From Daphnia carinata (taxonomy: Eukaryota > Arthropoda > Branchiopoda > Diplostraca > Daphniidae): a stretch of DNA of 64,000 nucleotides. Below are positions 47,071-57,789 of the stretch, in pieces (within the stretch, counting starts at the first letter, position 1; each line of letters starts with the position of its first letter). The notes beneath the pieces are model-generated. The model was given only the letters and a program-made list of their open reading frames with translations. It made no database searches and was not told the origin of the DNA. The stretch covers positions 10,020,778 to 10,084,777 of the forward strand of contig NC_081336.1 of NCBI RefSeq assembly GCF_022539665.2. Reading direction: 5' to 3'. A program made the position numbers and the translations under genes.

Positions 47071-47262
47071 ATAGTTTGGTAACTCAACATTTCAAAATAT
47101 TCTTATTACTACCTGTTTAGATGTATAATTACTACATATTTTTGCACTCTACAACTTTGTTTGGCTCATGTAGAAACAGATCACCGTAACGTGCATTGAA
47201 CAGAAACATATTGCCTTGCTGTGCATAATTGCATATTTACTGACTAGTTCAAAACAGTGTGA

Positions 47263-47775
47263 TCAAATGATCATGTCGATGTCAATTAGATAAAAGAATT
47301 GTCGATTGATGTAATATTTAAAGTGGAGTGTTATGTGTCGTCTAAATTGTGTTGCGAGCTGAAAGTGGTAGCCATGAATCTTATTCTCATTGAATTTTGT
47401 AGAAGGTAAAATGTACACTGGCAAATTTGTGCGTCGATCACCAAGTTCGTCCGTCAACAGATACGTGAATCCAAATATCTGGTACGTTAAAAATTTAGTC
47501 ATGTTATTTGAGTAAACTCGAGTAAATTTCAAAGCAACACGATTAAATATCGTTTCACGAAACGTTTGAAAGTCAGTAAGTTTTCCTTGCCACGTATCTC
47601 GTATGTTAAAAACAGTTTGGATATCAAAAGCACCGAGTTGTGTGTGCCTTTCGAAAGGTAAACAACGACTGCTACTCGCCAGAATGAGTTCAACTCCAAA
47701 CTTAAATCTAGATAACCTTAAGACATTTGTTGAGGTATGTGTACAAATTGTCTGCCTCGCGTTGCCTCCTGCCAA
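47263..47775 (-). other. Unrecognised 170-residue open frame, unit 3
   Basis: An uninterrupted frame with protein-like composition (GKLTDFQTFRETIFNRVALK; LPVYILPSTKFNENKIHGYH) and no recognised family, signal peptide or membrane segment. The unit 2 counterpart is frameshifted and the substitution pattern does not look constrained. It may be a fragment of a lost gene. Confidence 0.25.
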
Positions 47776-48565
47776 TCTAGCTGATGGTTCTCTGATACGG
47801 ACTGATGAAAGTCAGAGTTTTTCTAATGCGTGTCTTATCACTACATAATGTCTTTTTTCTTTTGAAATTTCCTTTATAATGAGTCATTCAATCATTTTGC
47901 GAACAGTTAAACATAGGATAAAGGAGAATGTGTAACGTACCAACTGGAGAAAAGAAGTATATCAAAAATAAAACAACGCGTCGCAAAAAAAAACGTGAGT
48001 TATTTTTGGAATATTTCATTTTATTCTGTATTGATCCATCACTTTTAGTTTTTATTCTTTTGTCAAGGAAAAATGGGTTCGGTTTTTCATGTTTGTTTCA
48101 TTTTTTAGGATCAACTAGCATCACCTTAAAGTTAAAGAAACGAAGAGGAAAAGACATGAGAAAGATGACCAAGAAACCGAAATGCTGTTCGATTCCCAAA
48201 AGAAGAGAAAGGAAGAGGCAAAGTCAACGTGAAAGAAGAGAACCAGAGGCGCGATTAATTCGTGAAAAAGGAGAACAAAAAAGCGATTGCGAGTATCAAT
48301 GACGGGCTATCGTTCATGGTTTTTGGAACAGTTTAACAGCGTCCTTGAGACTTGCTTTCGCAATCTGGGAAATACGCTGAAACTAGGAAGAAATGACGTT
48401 TGCGCTATTTCCTGCAGATAACATCAGATAAATGGATTCTTAAATTACTACTGCAACTGACCTCTTTTTTTGAACGAATATCTTTTCAAAACACCATAAA
48501 GGCATTTAAACCAGTTTATACTTTACTCGGCATTTCATTCTAAGCCTCTGTGCGAAGACGAAAGG

Positions 48566-50456
48566 ATGGGACATCAATTCTCCGGGACAATGCGATCATT
48601 TCTTCTTATTTTGACGCTGTCCACGTGCTGTCTCATGGCTGCTCCACCTGATCTTCAAGCAAGAATTGAACAACTTGAGAAAAACTATGTGAGTCCACAT
48701 TCATATCTTTTCTTGTTGCATTGATTCATAATGTTTGTCTTACGTATTCGCTGACAGGTCGAAATTAAAGAACATTTGCAAGCCAAAATTATTGATTTGG
48801 AGATGAAAGTCGGTCGACTGGAAGCCAAAATTGAAATACAAGATTCACTTTTGGCTGTTCTAGAAAAAGGACATGACCCTTTGAAAGAGAATGTCGAAAT
48901 CCGTCGTCAGATCGCAACTCATCGTACTTGCCATGAAATCGTCGCCGCCAATCCGTCGTCCCCGTCCGGTATGTACTGGATTGATCCAGACGGCCATGGC
49001 ATCGGTGATCCACCAATCCACGTTCATTGCGACATAAAGGCAGCCGAGGCGAATGGTGGTAACTGGAAGTTTGATCCTGTCAAAGGCACAACATCCATTT
49101 TGCATGACAGCCAGTCGCAAATGGGCATTGGAAATTGCACAGAACCTGGATGTTACTCGAGGCTAATCAATTATTACGCAAGCGATAGACAAATCGAAGC
49201 GTTGAGGCAATTGTCCGAAAACTGCGCACAAATCATCGTGGTATTTCGATTAAAGCTCTGATTTATGGGAAATGTCGTTGTTTTAAAATTCGTCGTTGAT
49301 GTTGCAGCTCCATTGCAGGAATTTGCCGTTCAACTACAATGGGACCGCCTATTCTTGGTATTACTACAAAAACGGCAAAAGGGAAACGTTTCACCGGAAC
49401 ACTGCCACAAACTCGTTGACAAAAACCATTCTGAGAAGTGTACGTGCGATCTATTTATTTGAATAAAAAAAAACGCGTTGGCAATTCAAATCGGGGCTGG
49501 AATTTAGTTTCGATACACGGTCGTGGTCTTCAACCTGTTATGCGCCTCCATTATAGCAATCCGCTTAATGGCTCCTTCCAGTACCAAGTGACGCCGTTCC
49601 GATGTCATGGAAAGGCAAAAACGGAGGCGAAAACGGAGGCGAAAACGGAGGCGAAAACGGAGGCAGAAACAGAGGCAATGCCGAGATCGTGCGAAGATTT
49701 GCGGCGGATGGGGCACACTCTCAACGGGATCTACTCAGTCAGGGGAGACAAACAAATAGAAACGGTTTTCTGCCAATTTGATAAACTACCTAATGAACCA
49801 GGTTGGTGAATAGTAGTCACGTCTTTGATTTAATTAACTGTCATTTTGGTAAATCTGCAAAGGAGGTATGTCAAAATCAAATTCTTGAAAAAATTCTTGT
49901 TTTCCAAATTACAGGGAAAAAAAAGGCAAAAAAAGGCAAAGATTTTAAACGTTATCATATTTCAGGTTTCCAGAAGAAGATTGGATATCAAGACATAAAA
50001 ACAAGGCCAATATACTTCTACGTACAGAAAGACAAACATTTTTCGCAAAGTGACGTTCCACTTCCGTTTGAGCGTAGCTTAGTCAACATTGGAGGAGCCA
50101 TGGATTTGCCAAGCGGCGTATTCACAGCACCCGTCAACGGAACTTACTTCTTTTCTTTTACTGGACTCGCGCAATTTCCTATGGTTCCAGTTCCAGTGCT
50201 AAGGGAACTAGGCGCGAACCTTTATAAAAATGGTGAAAGAATAGCAATCAGTCAAGTTAACAAAGGCCAGCTATATCCGGATAATCTAAATCCAATCACC
50301 GTTCAAAGTATTGTACGTTTGCAAGCCGGAGACAAAGTATGGATCCAGATAAGTATTGGGATCAATGGGGGATTTCTATACGACGACAGGCATGCGGAAG
50401 TGAACCCGGGTGCACACACGAATTTTAATGGGTGGCTTTTGGAAGAAGAAATTTAA
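48566..50456 (+). CDS. Secreted coiled-coil/COLFI-like/C1q protein, unit 3
   Basis: Paralogue of the unit 2 gene; 506 residues in phase. Exons 48566-48688, 48758-49240, 49308-49437, 49508-49801, 49966-50456. Signal peptide SFLLILTLSTCCLMAA, coiled coil about 28-82, COLFI-like region from TCHEI (98) with YWIDPDG, GNCTEPGCY and LHCRNLPFNYNG, then SCEDLRRMGHTLNGIYSV, then C1q from about 360 (VFTAPVNGTYFFSF; C-terminus FNGWLLEEEI). The third exon must use a GTGTAC donor at 49,438 to stay in frame; the GTACGT two bases on would shift it. The linker before SCEDL carries an expanded KTEA tandem repeat absent in unit 2. Likely extracellular ligand binding in haemolymph or on surfaces, inferred from C1q relatives. 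Confidence 0.8.
49616..49676 (+). repeat. 12-bp in-frame coding microsatellite (KTEA)n
   Basis: Five tandem units of about AAAACGGAGGCG (the last slightly changed) encode KTEA/ETEA repeats in the linker between the COLFI-like and SCEDL segments. Unit 2 has a single KTQ-type unit at this place. Confidence 0.9.
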
Positions 50457-52824
50457 GCAACGCAAACGTTTTCCACAACCCAGTGTGCCAGCAAATACTA
50501 CGACCACAAACAAAAGGCACCAACGAACATGAAAAGTCCTTCAAATCCCATTATCAATGTACGTTCATGTCTCTGTAGGGACATTGTAGTCTTGCAAACA
50601 GCAATTACCTGGCTGTTTTACCAACTGCACATGTGTGAATCTCATTCTATATGATTGCTGAACATGTTTTTGCCATCCCTGTTTATTTTCAGGATTGATT
50701 TGCGTGATGGAAACTGAGCATGATGAAATAATGTTTCTTTTTATTTTTACTTTATATTTCCTAGTTGTCGATTCTCTGCAATACAAAACTCTGTTCAGTA
50801 ACATTGGTTTGGCCAATGCAACGATGTTTGTTGATACCTTAAAAAATCATCAGCATCAGAAACTGATTTCTTAATTATTCGAAATTCTTAAATTCAATTC
50901 ACAGTATGAAATTCAGTTCAACATTTCATAATTCCATTGCCATTTTTTCGCGATTAATTATTTTATTTTGTTTCTAGCGTGAGTTGGCAATGCTGTCGAG
51001 GAACTGGAGTGGGGAGGGTAAATAAAGCGCCAAATCGCGCTCACCAACTGACCAGTTTCACCATTGCCATTTTAACTGACAGCCACAAAGGATGTGTTAC
51101 GTGTCGCTTTCTACTCGTCTCATTTTCTGTTTCCGTATTGTAAGGGTTTCAGTGTTGAAGACAAAAGTTTTCAGGAACAATCGACTGACAAAAAATTTAG
51201 TTTTCAAATCAGATGATGTATCAAACGTAAAGAAAAACGACGATGGCAAGTCGGTCAGCTGATTGAGAAACAATTGGCGCCCTCGACGGGAATGCAGCAA
51301 CCACGACCCAATCGCCCAGTGTAAAGCAGATCGCTCATCGATGGATGTGCTGCGTTTGAATGCAATTCGTAACGGAGGAAGTTCTCTGCTCCATTTCCAG
51401 GTTAGTTGTTAGCTAGTTTTTGTTCTTTCGTTTTGCATGTGTCATCGTACAATGACATCTCTGAAGGGCCTAAAATCTCGACCCCTCTCCTCTCCCAGTT
51501 ATTTGGCGGTGATTTTTTTTCAAGTTGTAACCGTTTATTTTTTTGTTTTCCTTTTATTGATTTGCCAGAGATCCTTGAAAATGATGCAGTGTAAGAATGC
51601 ACTGATTACGTCTTTTTTTCTTTTTTTTCTGGCCATGTTTCGCCTTTTTGGGCTCCATTTCTGCTTCGATGTCGCCATAGAGTGAGGTTTGACATTGCAT
51701 TGTTCGACCTGACGAACAATGCAAGGGGCCTGCGTTTTTGTCAGAAATGGGGAAACAGGTGGCTTGGCAGAATCGTTTGAAAAACAATCACTCTTTCTTG
51801 CCGACTTGATTTGATTGAATTTTCGCATTTTGTTTTCCCAAACTTTTGAAGGTCACACCAGGAAAAGTGGCATTTGCTCGGTTTTTGTCTGGTCGTTTAA
51901 AAAATTGTAAAATCAATTGTATACAAGCAGATGATTTGGCTAAAAACAAATGGATAGAATAGTATAGCATATAGTATAAGGGGTTTAAAAACTTATTTAA
52001 GTAATTGTATTATTAAATGGCTGTGGTGTTGATGTGAGCTACACACTTTTTCAATTTGCTAAATCTGTATCGGTGTATACAGCCTTTGTCAATGTTTTTT
52101 TTTTGTTTTTACTTGCTTTTACTTTCTTTTGTTTGTTTGTTTTTTTCAATGGTTTGCTAAATTGCAACACAGCTGGCAGGAACAGATTTGATTGTCCGCG
52201 GGATTGCCAAGTTTGACGGTCGTACTGTTTTCACGTGAAAATTTCTTTCATTTGACTAGTGGAATTGTTAAACGTTCGCAGTTAGCTCTTCTAGGAAAAG
52301 CGGCTTCTTATTTGCCTTTTTTATGACGAAGAAAATTGGGTGTTTTTATTCATCATCCGAGATATTTTTTTTCTTCATTATTATTTTTTCATTGTTTACT
52401 TAGGTTCTTTACTGTTCTAATTGTTTTCCTGTATCAGTTCCTTTAGAGTTTGCTAGAAAGTTGAAATGAAATGAGATACTTATCCAATGAGAGATGAGGC
52501 TTGTTGAACCGATATTGAATCACTGGCCTTATGCTTTGATACTTTCTTTTATTTAAAAGTCGTCTGCGCACAAAGAATTTATTAATTGTCGAATGAGTCG
52601 CAATCAACATGGCTAAAGGGATAATCAATTGACAAGACGTACGGCGATGCAGTCATTTTTTTTTTATTTTTGAAAGTCCGTCGGCCTGAGCAATACAGCC
52701 AAGAAAGCGGGAAATTTGAGTTTTCAAGGGGTAAATGGCAAAATAATTCGGAGTATGCGACAGGTGCTATATTTTCATTCTTCGTCGTCAAAGTGCATTG
52801 CATCGCCTAGAAACGAGTTGTGAT
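50457..52824. other. Convergent spacer between C1q and kinase genes, unit 3
   Basis: Counterpart of 26,778-29,167, highly similar. No gene supported; presumed 3' untranslated regions at both ends. Confidence 0.5.
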
Positions 52825-53420
52825 TCAAACAACAAGTGCTGCGTCGAGCAGTTCTAGGATTTCGTCCTTACTCCTAATCTTACCATTATCGCGTAAATAA
52901 CTTCGAGCATTCCTTCCCCAAATGTCCTTTGCATTCACATCAATTCCCAGTGGGATTAAGAGTTGAATGGCGTCAATTGAATTTGGGCTTGAATTTGATT
53001 CACACAAATAATGGAGCGCATTCCTTTTTAAAAAGTCCTTTGCATTCACATCAATTCCCAGTTGGATTAAGAGTTGAATGGCCTCAATTAAATTTGGGCT
53101 TGAATTTGATTCACACAAAATATGGAGCGCATTACATCCATCATCGTCCTTTGCATTCACATCAATTCCCAGTTGGATTAAGAGTTGAATGGCGCCAATT
53201 AAATTTGGGCTTGAATTTGATTCACACAAATAATGGAGCGCATTCCGTTGCCAAATAGATTCCTTTGCATTCACATCAATTCCCAGTGGGATTAAGAGTT
53301 GAATGGCGTCAATTAAATGTGGGCTTGAACTTGATTTACACAAATTATGGAGCGCATTCCTTCCATTATTGTCCTTTGCATTCATATCGATTCCAATGCG
53401 AATGAAGTCGTTGGCTCTTC
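52825..53420 (-). repeat. 111-bp ankyrin-coding array, unit 3 (4 repeats + cap)
   Basis: The shortest of the three arrays. The second unit has one extra residue before the alanine-leucine-histidine block (SIWQRNALHYL). The cap is SYLRDNGKIRSKDEI and the end LLDAALVV, as in the other units. Confidence 0.9.
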
Positions 53421-56060
53421 TTTTTAGATCAGACAAAGAGCCACGAGCACAAAGTTGTCGAAATTCTTTTTCTTTTTCAGCCAGCTAAATTGGAGGATTG
53501 GATTTACGATTGTTCACGTTGCTACTTCCCCACTTACAAAAAAATAATATTACTTTATTCTTAATGGATTCCAGTTGTTTGACGACTTCTTTCGAACTTA
53601 TTCTTTTTACCGAATCGTGTTCCAACATTTTTTTTAGTAAGTCATTTTCATAATATTTGCGCAATTCGGCATCAATATCTAGAATTAAGCCACCAAGTGT
53701 TCATGAATAGAAGAGTAAAATAATAGGGAATTAAATTGGGATTACTCTTCATATTCACCGGATCGCTTCTAGTTATATTTAAGTGAATGTCGGTTTCACT
53801 TGAGCCGAATAGATGCTCTCCATCCAAGAAAATATAACCAAAGACGAGGCCGAGGACAAACACATCGCTCTTGACGGTGCCCCAAAACTCTTCGTTTTCC
53901 GCCTTTTTTTCGTTGATGAGTTTTTCCAGCACTTCGGGTGCGTACCAAGTTCTGGTTCCTTTCACTCCAGACCACGAGTGAAGTCCCTTTTCGTTTACGG
54001 ATTTGGCCAGTCCAAAATCAGACCATTTCATTATTATCTCTTCAATTTTTCCAGGCTTTCGCATAATGAGGATATTTTCCGGTTTAATGTCTCGATGAAT
54101 TAAGTTCATGGAATGGATGTATGCCAAGCCTGTAGCTAATTGCCGGAATATTTCGATAGGAGGTGGCATAGGTCCGTTGTATTTTTTGGGATGATCCGAC
54201 TTCAGGAAAAGTTGATCTAAAGAAGCGACACATAATTCCAATGCGTAGTACCTTTAACGTGAGAACGAAAAAAACAAATCAATTTTGGAATCATATTGTT
54301 ATTTTAAACCAGAAAAAAAATGTCTTACATAAAGTCGTTGTCCGTTTCATAATGAAGAAGTTTGACGATGTTCGGATGATCCAATTTTAGCATTGCGTCT
54401 TTTTCTCTTTTGTCCACATGACGCATTTCAACTCTTTTTACTGCCACTTCACGACCTCCGAACTTCCCTTTGAATACCATACCAAAGCCACCGCCCCCTA
54501 TTGGTTTTTCGCGGTCGAACCAAATTTTCATCCCTTTGTTAACTTTATTAAGCGAATAATAATATGCATTCCATCCAGCGTTGTCCGGCAGCATCATATC
54601 CACTCCGAATTTAGTCAAAATACCAACTGCGTCGACTAAATTTGGGGTTGAATTGTATCGACATAGATAATGGAGCGCATTCGATCCATCGTCGGTTATT
54701 GCCTTTGCGTCGATTCCGGATTGATTCAAGACTTCAATTCCGTTAATTAAGGTTTGGCTTGAATGGTACCGACACAAATAATGAATGGCATTCATTCCAT
54801 AGTTGTCCCTTGCATTCACGTCGATTCCGCTTTCGATTACGAGTTGAATTGCGTCGGTAAATTTTGGGTTTGAATAGTTCCGACACAAAAGATGGAGCAC
54901 ATTCGTTCCGTCTTTGTCCTTTGCGTTCACGTTAATTCCGAACTGAACTAATTCTTTTATTTTTTCCGTGAGATCCTCTCGCGAATCACGCCCACACAGT
55001 TCAAGTAATTCTTTTTCTTTTCCAGAGAGCTAAATTGAAAAAAATTGACATGTGCATAACGTGATTGCTCGACTTTAATTTATTATACCGTATTCTTGAT
55101 CGATTGTAATTGAGCGACTACTTCTTTCGATGTTATTCTTTCATTGGGGTCGTTTCTCAACATTTGTTTCAAAAGGTCATTCACGTAACAGTCGCGTAAT
55201 TTGCCATCCATTTCTAGGTAAAGCAATCAACTCGTTTAATCAGAAAACACTATCATCATAGTATATCAGGTATTACTTTGCATGTTGATGGGATTGCCGT
55301 TAACTATGTTGTCGGTAATTTCATTTTCATTTGCGGTGGGACCGTAGAGATGTTCGCCGTTCAATAACAGACAACCAAAAACAAGTCCCAGTGCAAAAAC
55401 GTCGCTCCTGACGCTTACTGGATAACTGATTTCATCTACATTTCCTATAAGTCTTGTCAATTGAAGCAACTCGGGTGCTAACCATGCCTTATTTCTTCTG
55501 ATAGGACTGTTTTGCCTTGCTTCATTGACACTTCTGATCAGTCCAAAATTTGTCCATTTGAGGATTATCTCATCTTGGCCAGCAGATCCCTCCACAATGA
55601 GGACATTTTCTGGTTTGATGTCTCCATGAACTAAATTCTTTGAATGGATGTATTCCAGACCATTAGCTAATTGTAGCAAACCATCGATATGATGTGGCAT
55701 ACATCCCTTGTATTTTCTGGCATCATTCGACTTCAAGAACAGCTGATCTAAAGTGGCCAAATACCGGTCCCATTCACAGTACCTGGTAACACGGTAAAAA
55801 AAAAAATTAAACCATTGTTGATATCGTACTGTTCTAAGTTCTAAAAAATAAGAAATGCCCCACAGGTAGTCATTATCACTTTCACGCTGATGAAGTTTGT
55901 CGATGTTTGGATGAATTAACTCTAGCAAAGCTTCTTCTTCTTTTCTTATGAGGCTACGATGTACACGAACTCTTTTCGTTTCAACATCGCGAATTCCGAA
56001 CTTTCCTTCAAACACTTGACCTGGAGCATCCTCATATTTTCTTCTTACACCATCCTCCAT
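52825..56060 (-). CDS. Pseudokinase-ANK-kinase-ANK protein (IRE1/RNase L kinase type), unit 3
   Basis: Complete model of 939 residues. Minus-strand exons: 56060-55864, 55782-55277, 55213-55089, 55029-54329, 54251-53746, 53678-53554, 53484-52825. Residues 1-276 form a kinase fold with a degenerate glycine loop, K29 kept, HGD (118-120) for HRD and NFG (144-146) for DFG, so probably catalytically dead. Residues 277-440 hold four ankyrin-type repeats. Residues 443-720 form a second kinase with GGGGFG, K474, HRD (562-564), DFG (588-590) and WYAPEV, probably active. Residues 721-939 hold four 37-residue ankyrin repeats and a cap. The kinases resemble IRE1/RNase L but no KEN nuclease follows. No signal peptide or membrane segment; probably a cytosolic sensor or signalling kinase. 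Function not known. Confidence 0.8.
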
Positions 56061-56914
56061 ATTTTTGATACTCACTAAATACAGGATAACTCAATAGTTC
56101 CGCAATGCACAGTTTTCGAATGACTGTACGTTGTGATGGCTTCCTTCTACATCTACGCAAATGACCAACGCTTTAAGTTGATAACGTTTTATCTTGAGCC
56201 GCACAATACAGTGTAATCTACTGACCAGGTTTATGAGTAGTGAAAGCGTTTCTTGCACAACGATTCGAGAACAACGAAAAAATAATGATGGACTTTTCGA
56301 TCCTGAATAAGCATGGCATTCCCTTCGCTATTATTGTCTCTATAATATTAAATTAGAGTCTCGATCACCCCTTCCTTATTTTATTATTTTATGCGGCTAT
56401 AATTTTTTGTGGCTTTTGGATGTGAAATATTGCCATTGTTGGTTATAGATGTATTCATTATCGTTGCATGATTGAATGTATGATTATTGTGAAATGATAC
56501 AAATGCAGTAGGCTACCTAAAATCTCGATAATCGATGTGTTTTCGAATTTCAAGTCTTCGATTCGATAGCTCGATACTACCAGGTATTATTATGAACGGC
56601 AACGTTGCACACAAACTTTCAATTTCCAATGCTAGGCATTTTTGTGTAAACTATTTTCCTTCCTACGTATAATCAAGTTTGCTTTGCTTATTAAGTTGGA
56701 ATTATTTTTAAGGTAATTCATTCCTCATTTATTCATGGAGTATATAAATCTCTTTTACAATCCTTTTTTTATCCATTGGCGCTTATTTATGATTCCAAGT
56801 AGTATCTGTTTTGACGCGTGACACGCTTAGTGGGGCGTGGCAAGACAACTGTTGGCTTCAGCTATTTATTTGTCGTGGTGCACTTGTTGATTAAAATTTT
56901 TTATTTTTATTTAG
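56061..56914. other. Right edge of unit 3 and spacer
   Basis: 56,090-56,475 matches the kinase upstream region of units 1 and 2; homology ends at about 56,475. The rest is unrelated AT-rich sequence that should contain the promoter of the next plus-strand gene. No other feature seen. Confidence 0.5.
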
Positions 56915-56915
56915 T

Positions 56916-56927
56916 ATGAACTATTAA
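56916..56927 (+). promoter_or_regulatory. Minimal upstream ORF (MNY-stop)
   Basis: Just after a TTTATTTAG acceptor (exon start about 56,915) lies ATGAACTATTAA, 14 bases ahead of the main start at 56,942. It could lower initiation at the main ORF. Confidence 0.35.
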
Positions 56928-56941
56928 TTTAGTTGACTGAA

Positions 56942-57217
56942 ATGTCGTGGGAAAACGGATTATTCAGACCTGGATTTCCCAAAACCGAATCATTTGAAAA
57001 CCCATACAACACACATAGATTAGTAGGAGATTTCACACCGTTCTACATTACAATTGCTGTCTGCACAATTGTGTTTGCCATCATACTGATCCTGAATATA
57101 GCCTGCTGTTGTTCAGAGCGCCACAAGCGCTATTGGCAGGATCCTCATACAGGCAATCGTTGGATTTTCTCAATTTGGGTTACCTCACCGAAATACCAAC
57201 CACCGCTTGACGTATAA
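56942..57217 (+). CDS. Small single-pass membrane protein (91 aa), first ORF of a dicistronic-looking gene
   Basis: The ATG at 56,942 starts a 91-residue protein. A hydrophobic segment at about residues 36-57 (FYITIAVCTIVFAIILILNI) is followed by a cysteine cluster (ACCCSERHKRYWQDP) and a short cytosolic-looking tail (WIFSIWVTSPKYQPPLDV). No family name recognised. Its stop is at 57,215, three to seven bases before a GTAGGT/GTACTG splice donor. The next exon (from 57,292) begins a second ORF at 57,324, so both would sit on the same spliced message. The cysteines next to the membrane suggest palmitoylation. Confidence 0.6.
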   Translation: MSWENGLFRPGFPKTESFENPYNTHRLVGDFTPFYITIAVCTIVFAIILILNIACCCSERHKRYWQDPHTGNRWIFSIWVTSPKYQPPLDV

Positions 57218-57323
57218 TCAGTAGGTACTGCCACCTTGTTTATTTTTAGCTTAAAATCAAATTACCCAGCATTTTTTATAATTTTTTTTAGCAAACAAAC
57301 AGTAAGCAGCTCCGTGCTTCAGA

Positions 57324-57527
57324 ATGTTTCACATTTATTGGCCAGCGTTGGCAGCATTGGCCTTATTTGTTGTTATCATTATTGTACTGGTTCTCCGTTT
57401 CTCTGACAAGTGGTGTGGCGCTAGACACACCACTATACCTTCTGTTCGAGAATATGAATCAACAGAAGACATGGAAATGGTTGCTTATGATCATAGTGTC
57501 CACACAGAGAAAGAATTTTCAGTGTAA
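57324..57527 (+). CDS. Small single-pass membrane protein (67 aa), second ORF
   Basis: 67 residues: hydrophobic segment at about 5-25 (WPALAALALFVVIIIVLVLR), then an acidic tail (YESTEDMEMVAYDHS). An in-frame TAA lies between the acceptor at 57,291 and the ATG, so it cannot be a simple extension of the upstream ORF. Either a dicistronic message or a separate internal promoter is needed. No family recognised. Confidence 0.55.
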   Translation: MFHIYWPALAALALFVVIIIVLVLRFSDKWCGARHTTIPSVREYESTEDMEMVAYDHSVHTEKEFSV

Positions 57528-57789
57528 GGTTAGGTTCTCTCTTCACTAGTAATGTAGCTACATTCCATACTGAATCCGTCCATGATGCCTTTTCATCTTT
57601 TGACCTTCCTAAGAGGATCATTTTAAACTTTCTTTTTGCCTGTAACGTCCTATTGACGAATCTCAACAATACAAATTTTGGACATTTATCTTTTTTTTTT
57701 TGTAAGTCTATCAACCTTTTTTATTGTTTCAACAACAATCTTTGGTCCAGGAAAAAATGTACAAGTAATCTTTAGTACAAAGTTTACAC

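Larger units (their letters stand above)
46550..48565. other. Unit 3 region upstream of the C1q gene
   Basis: Holds a tRNA-like sequence (minus strand, about 47,001-47,070, with T-arm CAGAGGTTCAAATCTCTG), an unrecognised open frame (47,263-47,775) and a very basic plus-strand open frame (47,928-48,302; KKRRGKDMRKMTKK) that is broken in unit 2 and is probably not a gene. The C1q promoter should lie in the last few hundred bases. Confidence 0.4.
38678..56475. repeat. Segmental duplication, unit 3
   Basis: Collinear with unit 2 from the fold-back element through the kinase promoter, about 18 kb against 19.7 kb in unit 2. It is shorter mainly through deletions near 44,840 and 47,090 and the single upstream region at the right. 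It carries the only complete kinase gene of the three. Confidence 0.85.

Noticed and set aside
47928-48302. Basic 124-residue protein upstream of the unit 3 C1q gene
   Set aside because: The unit 2 counterpart is interrupted; composition reflects purine-rich sequence and there is no conserved start.
52825-52900. KEN ribonuclease domain after the kinase
   Set aside because: Searched by eye downstream of each kinase; only ankyrin repeats and the cap ending LLDAALVV follow, then a stop and a spacer with no KEN-like blocks.
13781-56475. Assembly artefact as the source of the repeated units
   Set aside because: The copies differ by many substitutions, indels and independent gene losses, which identical mis-assembled copies would not show.
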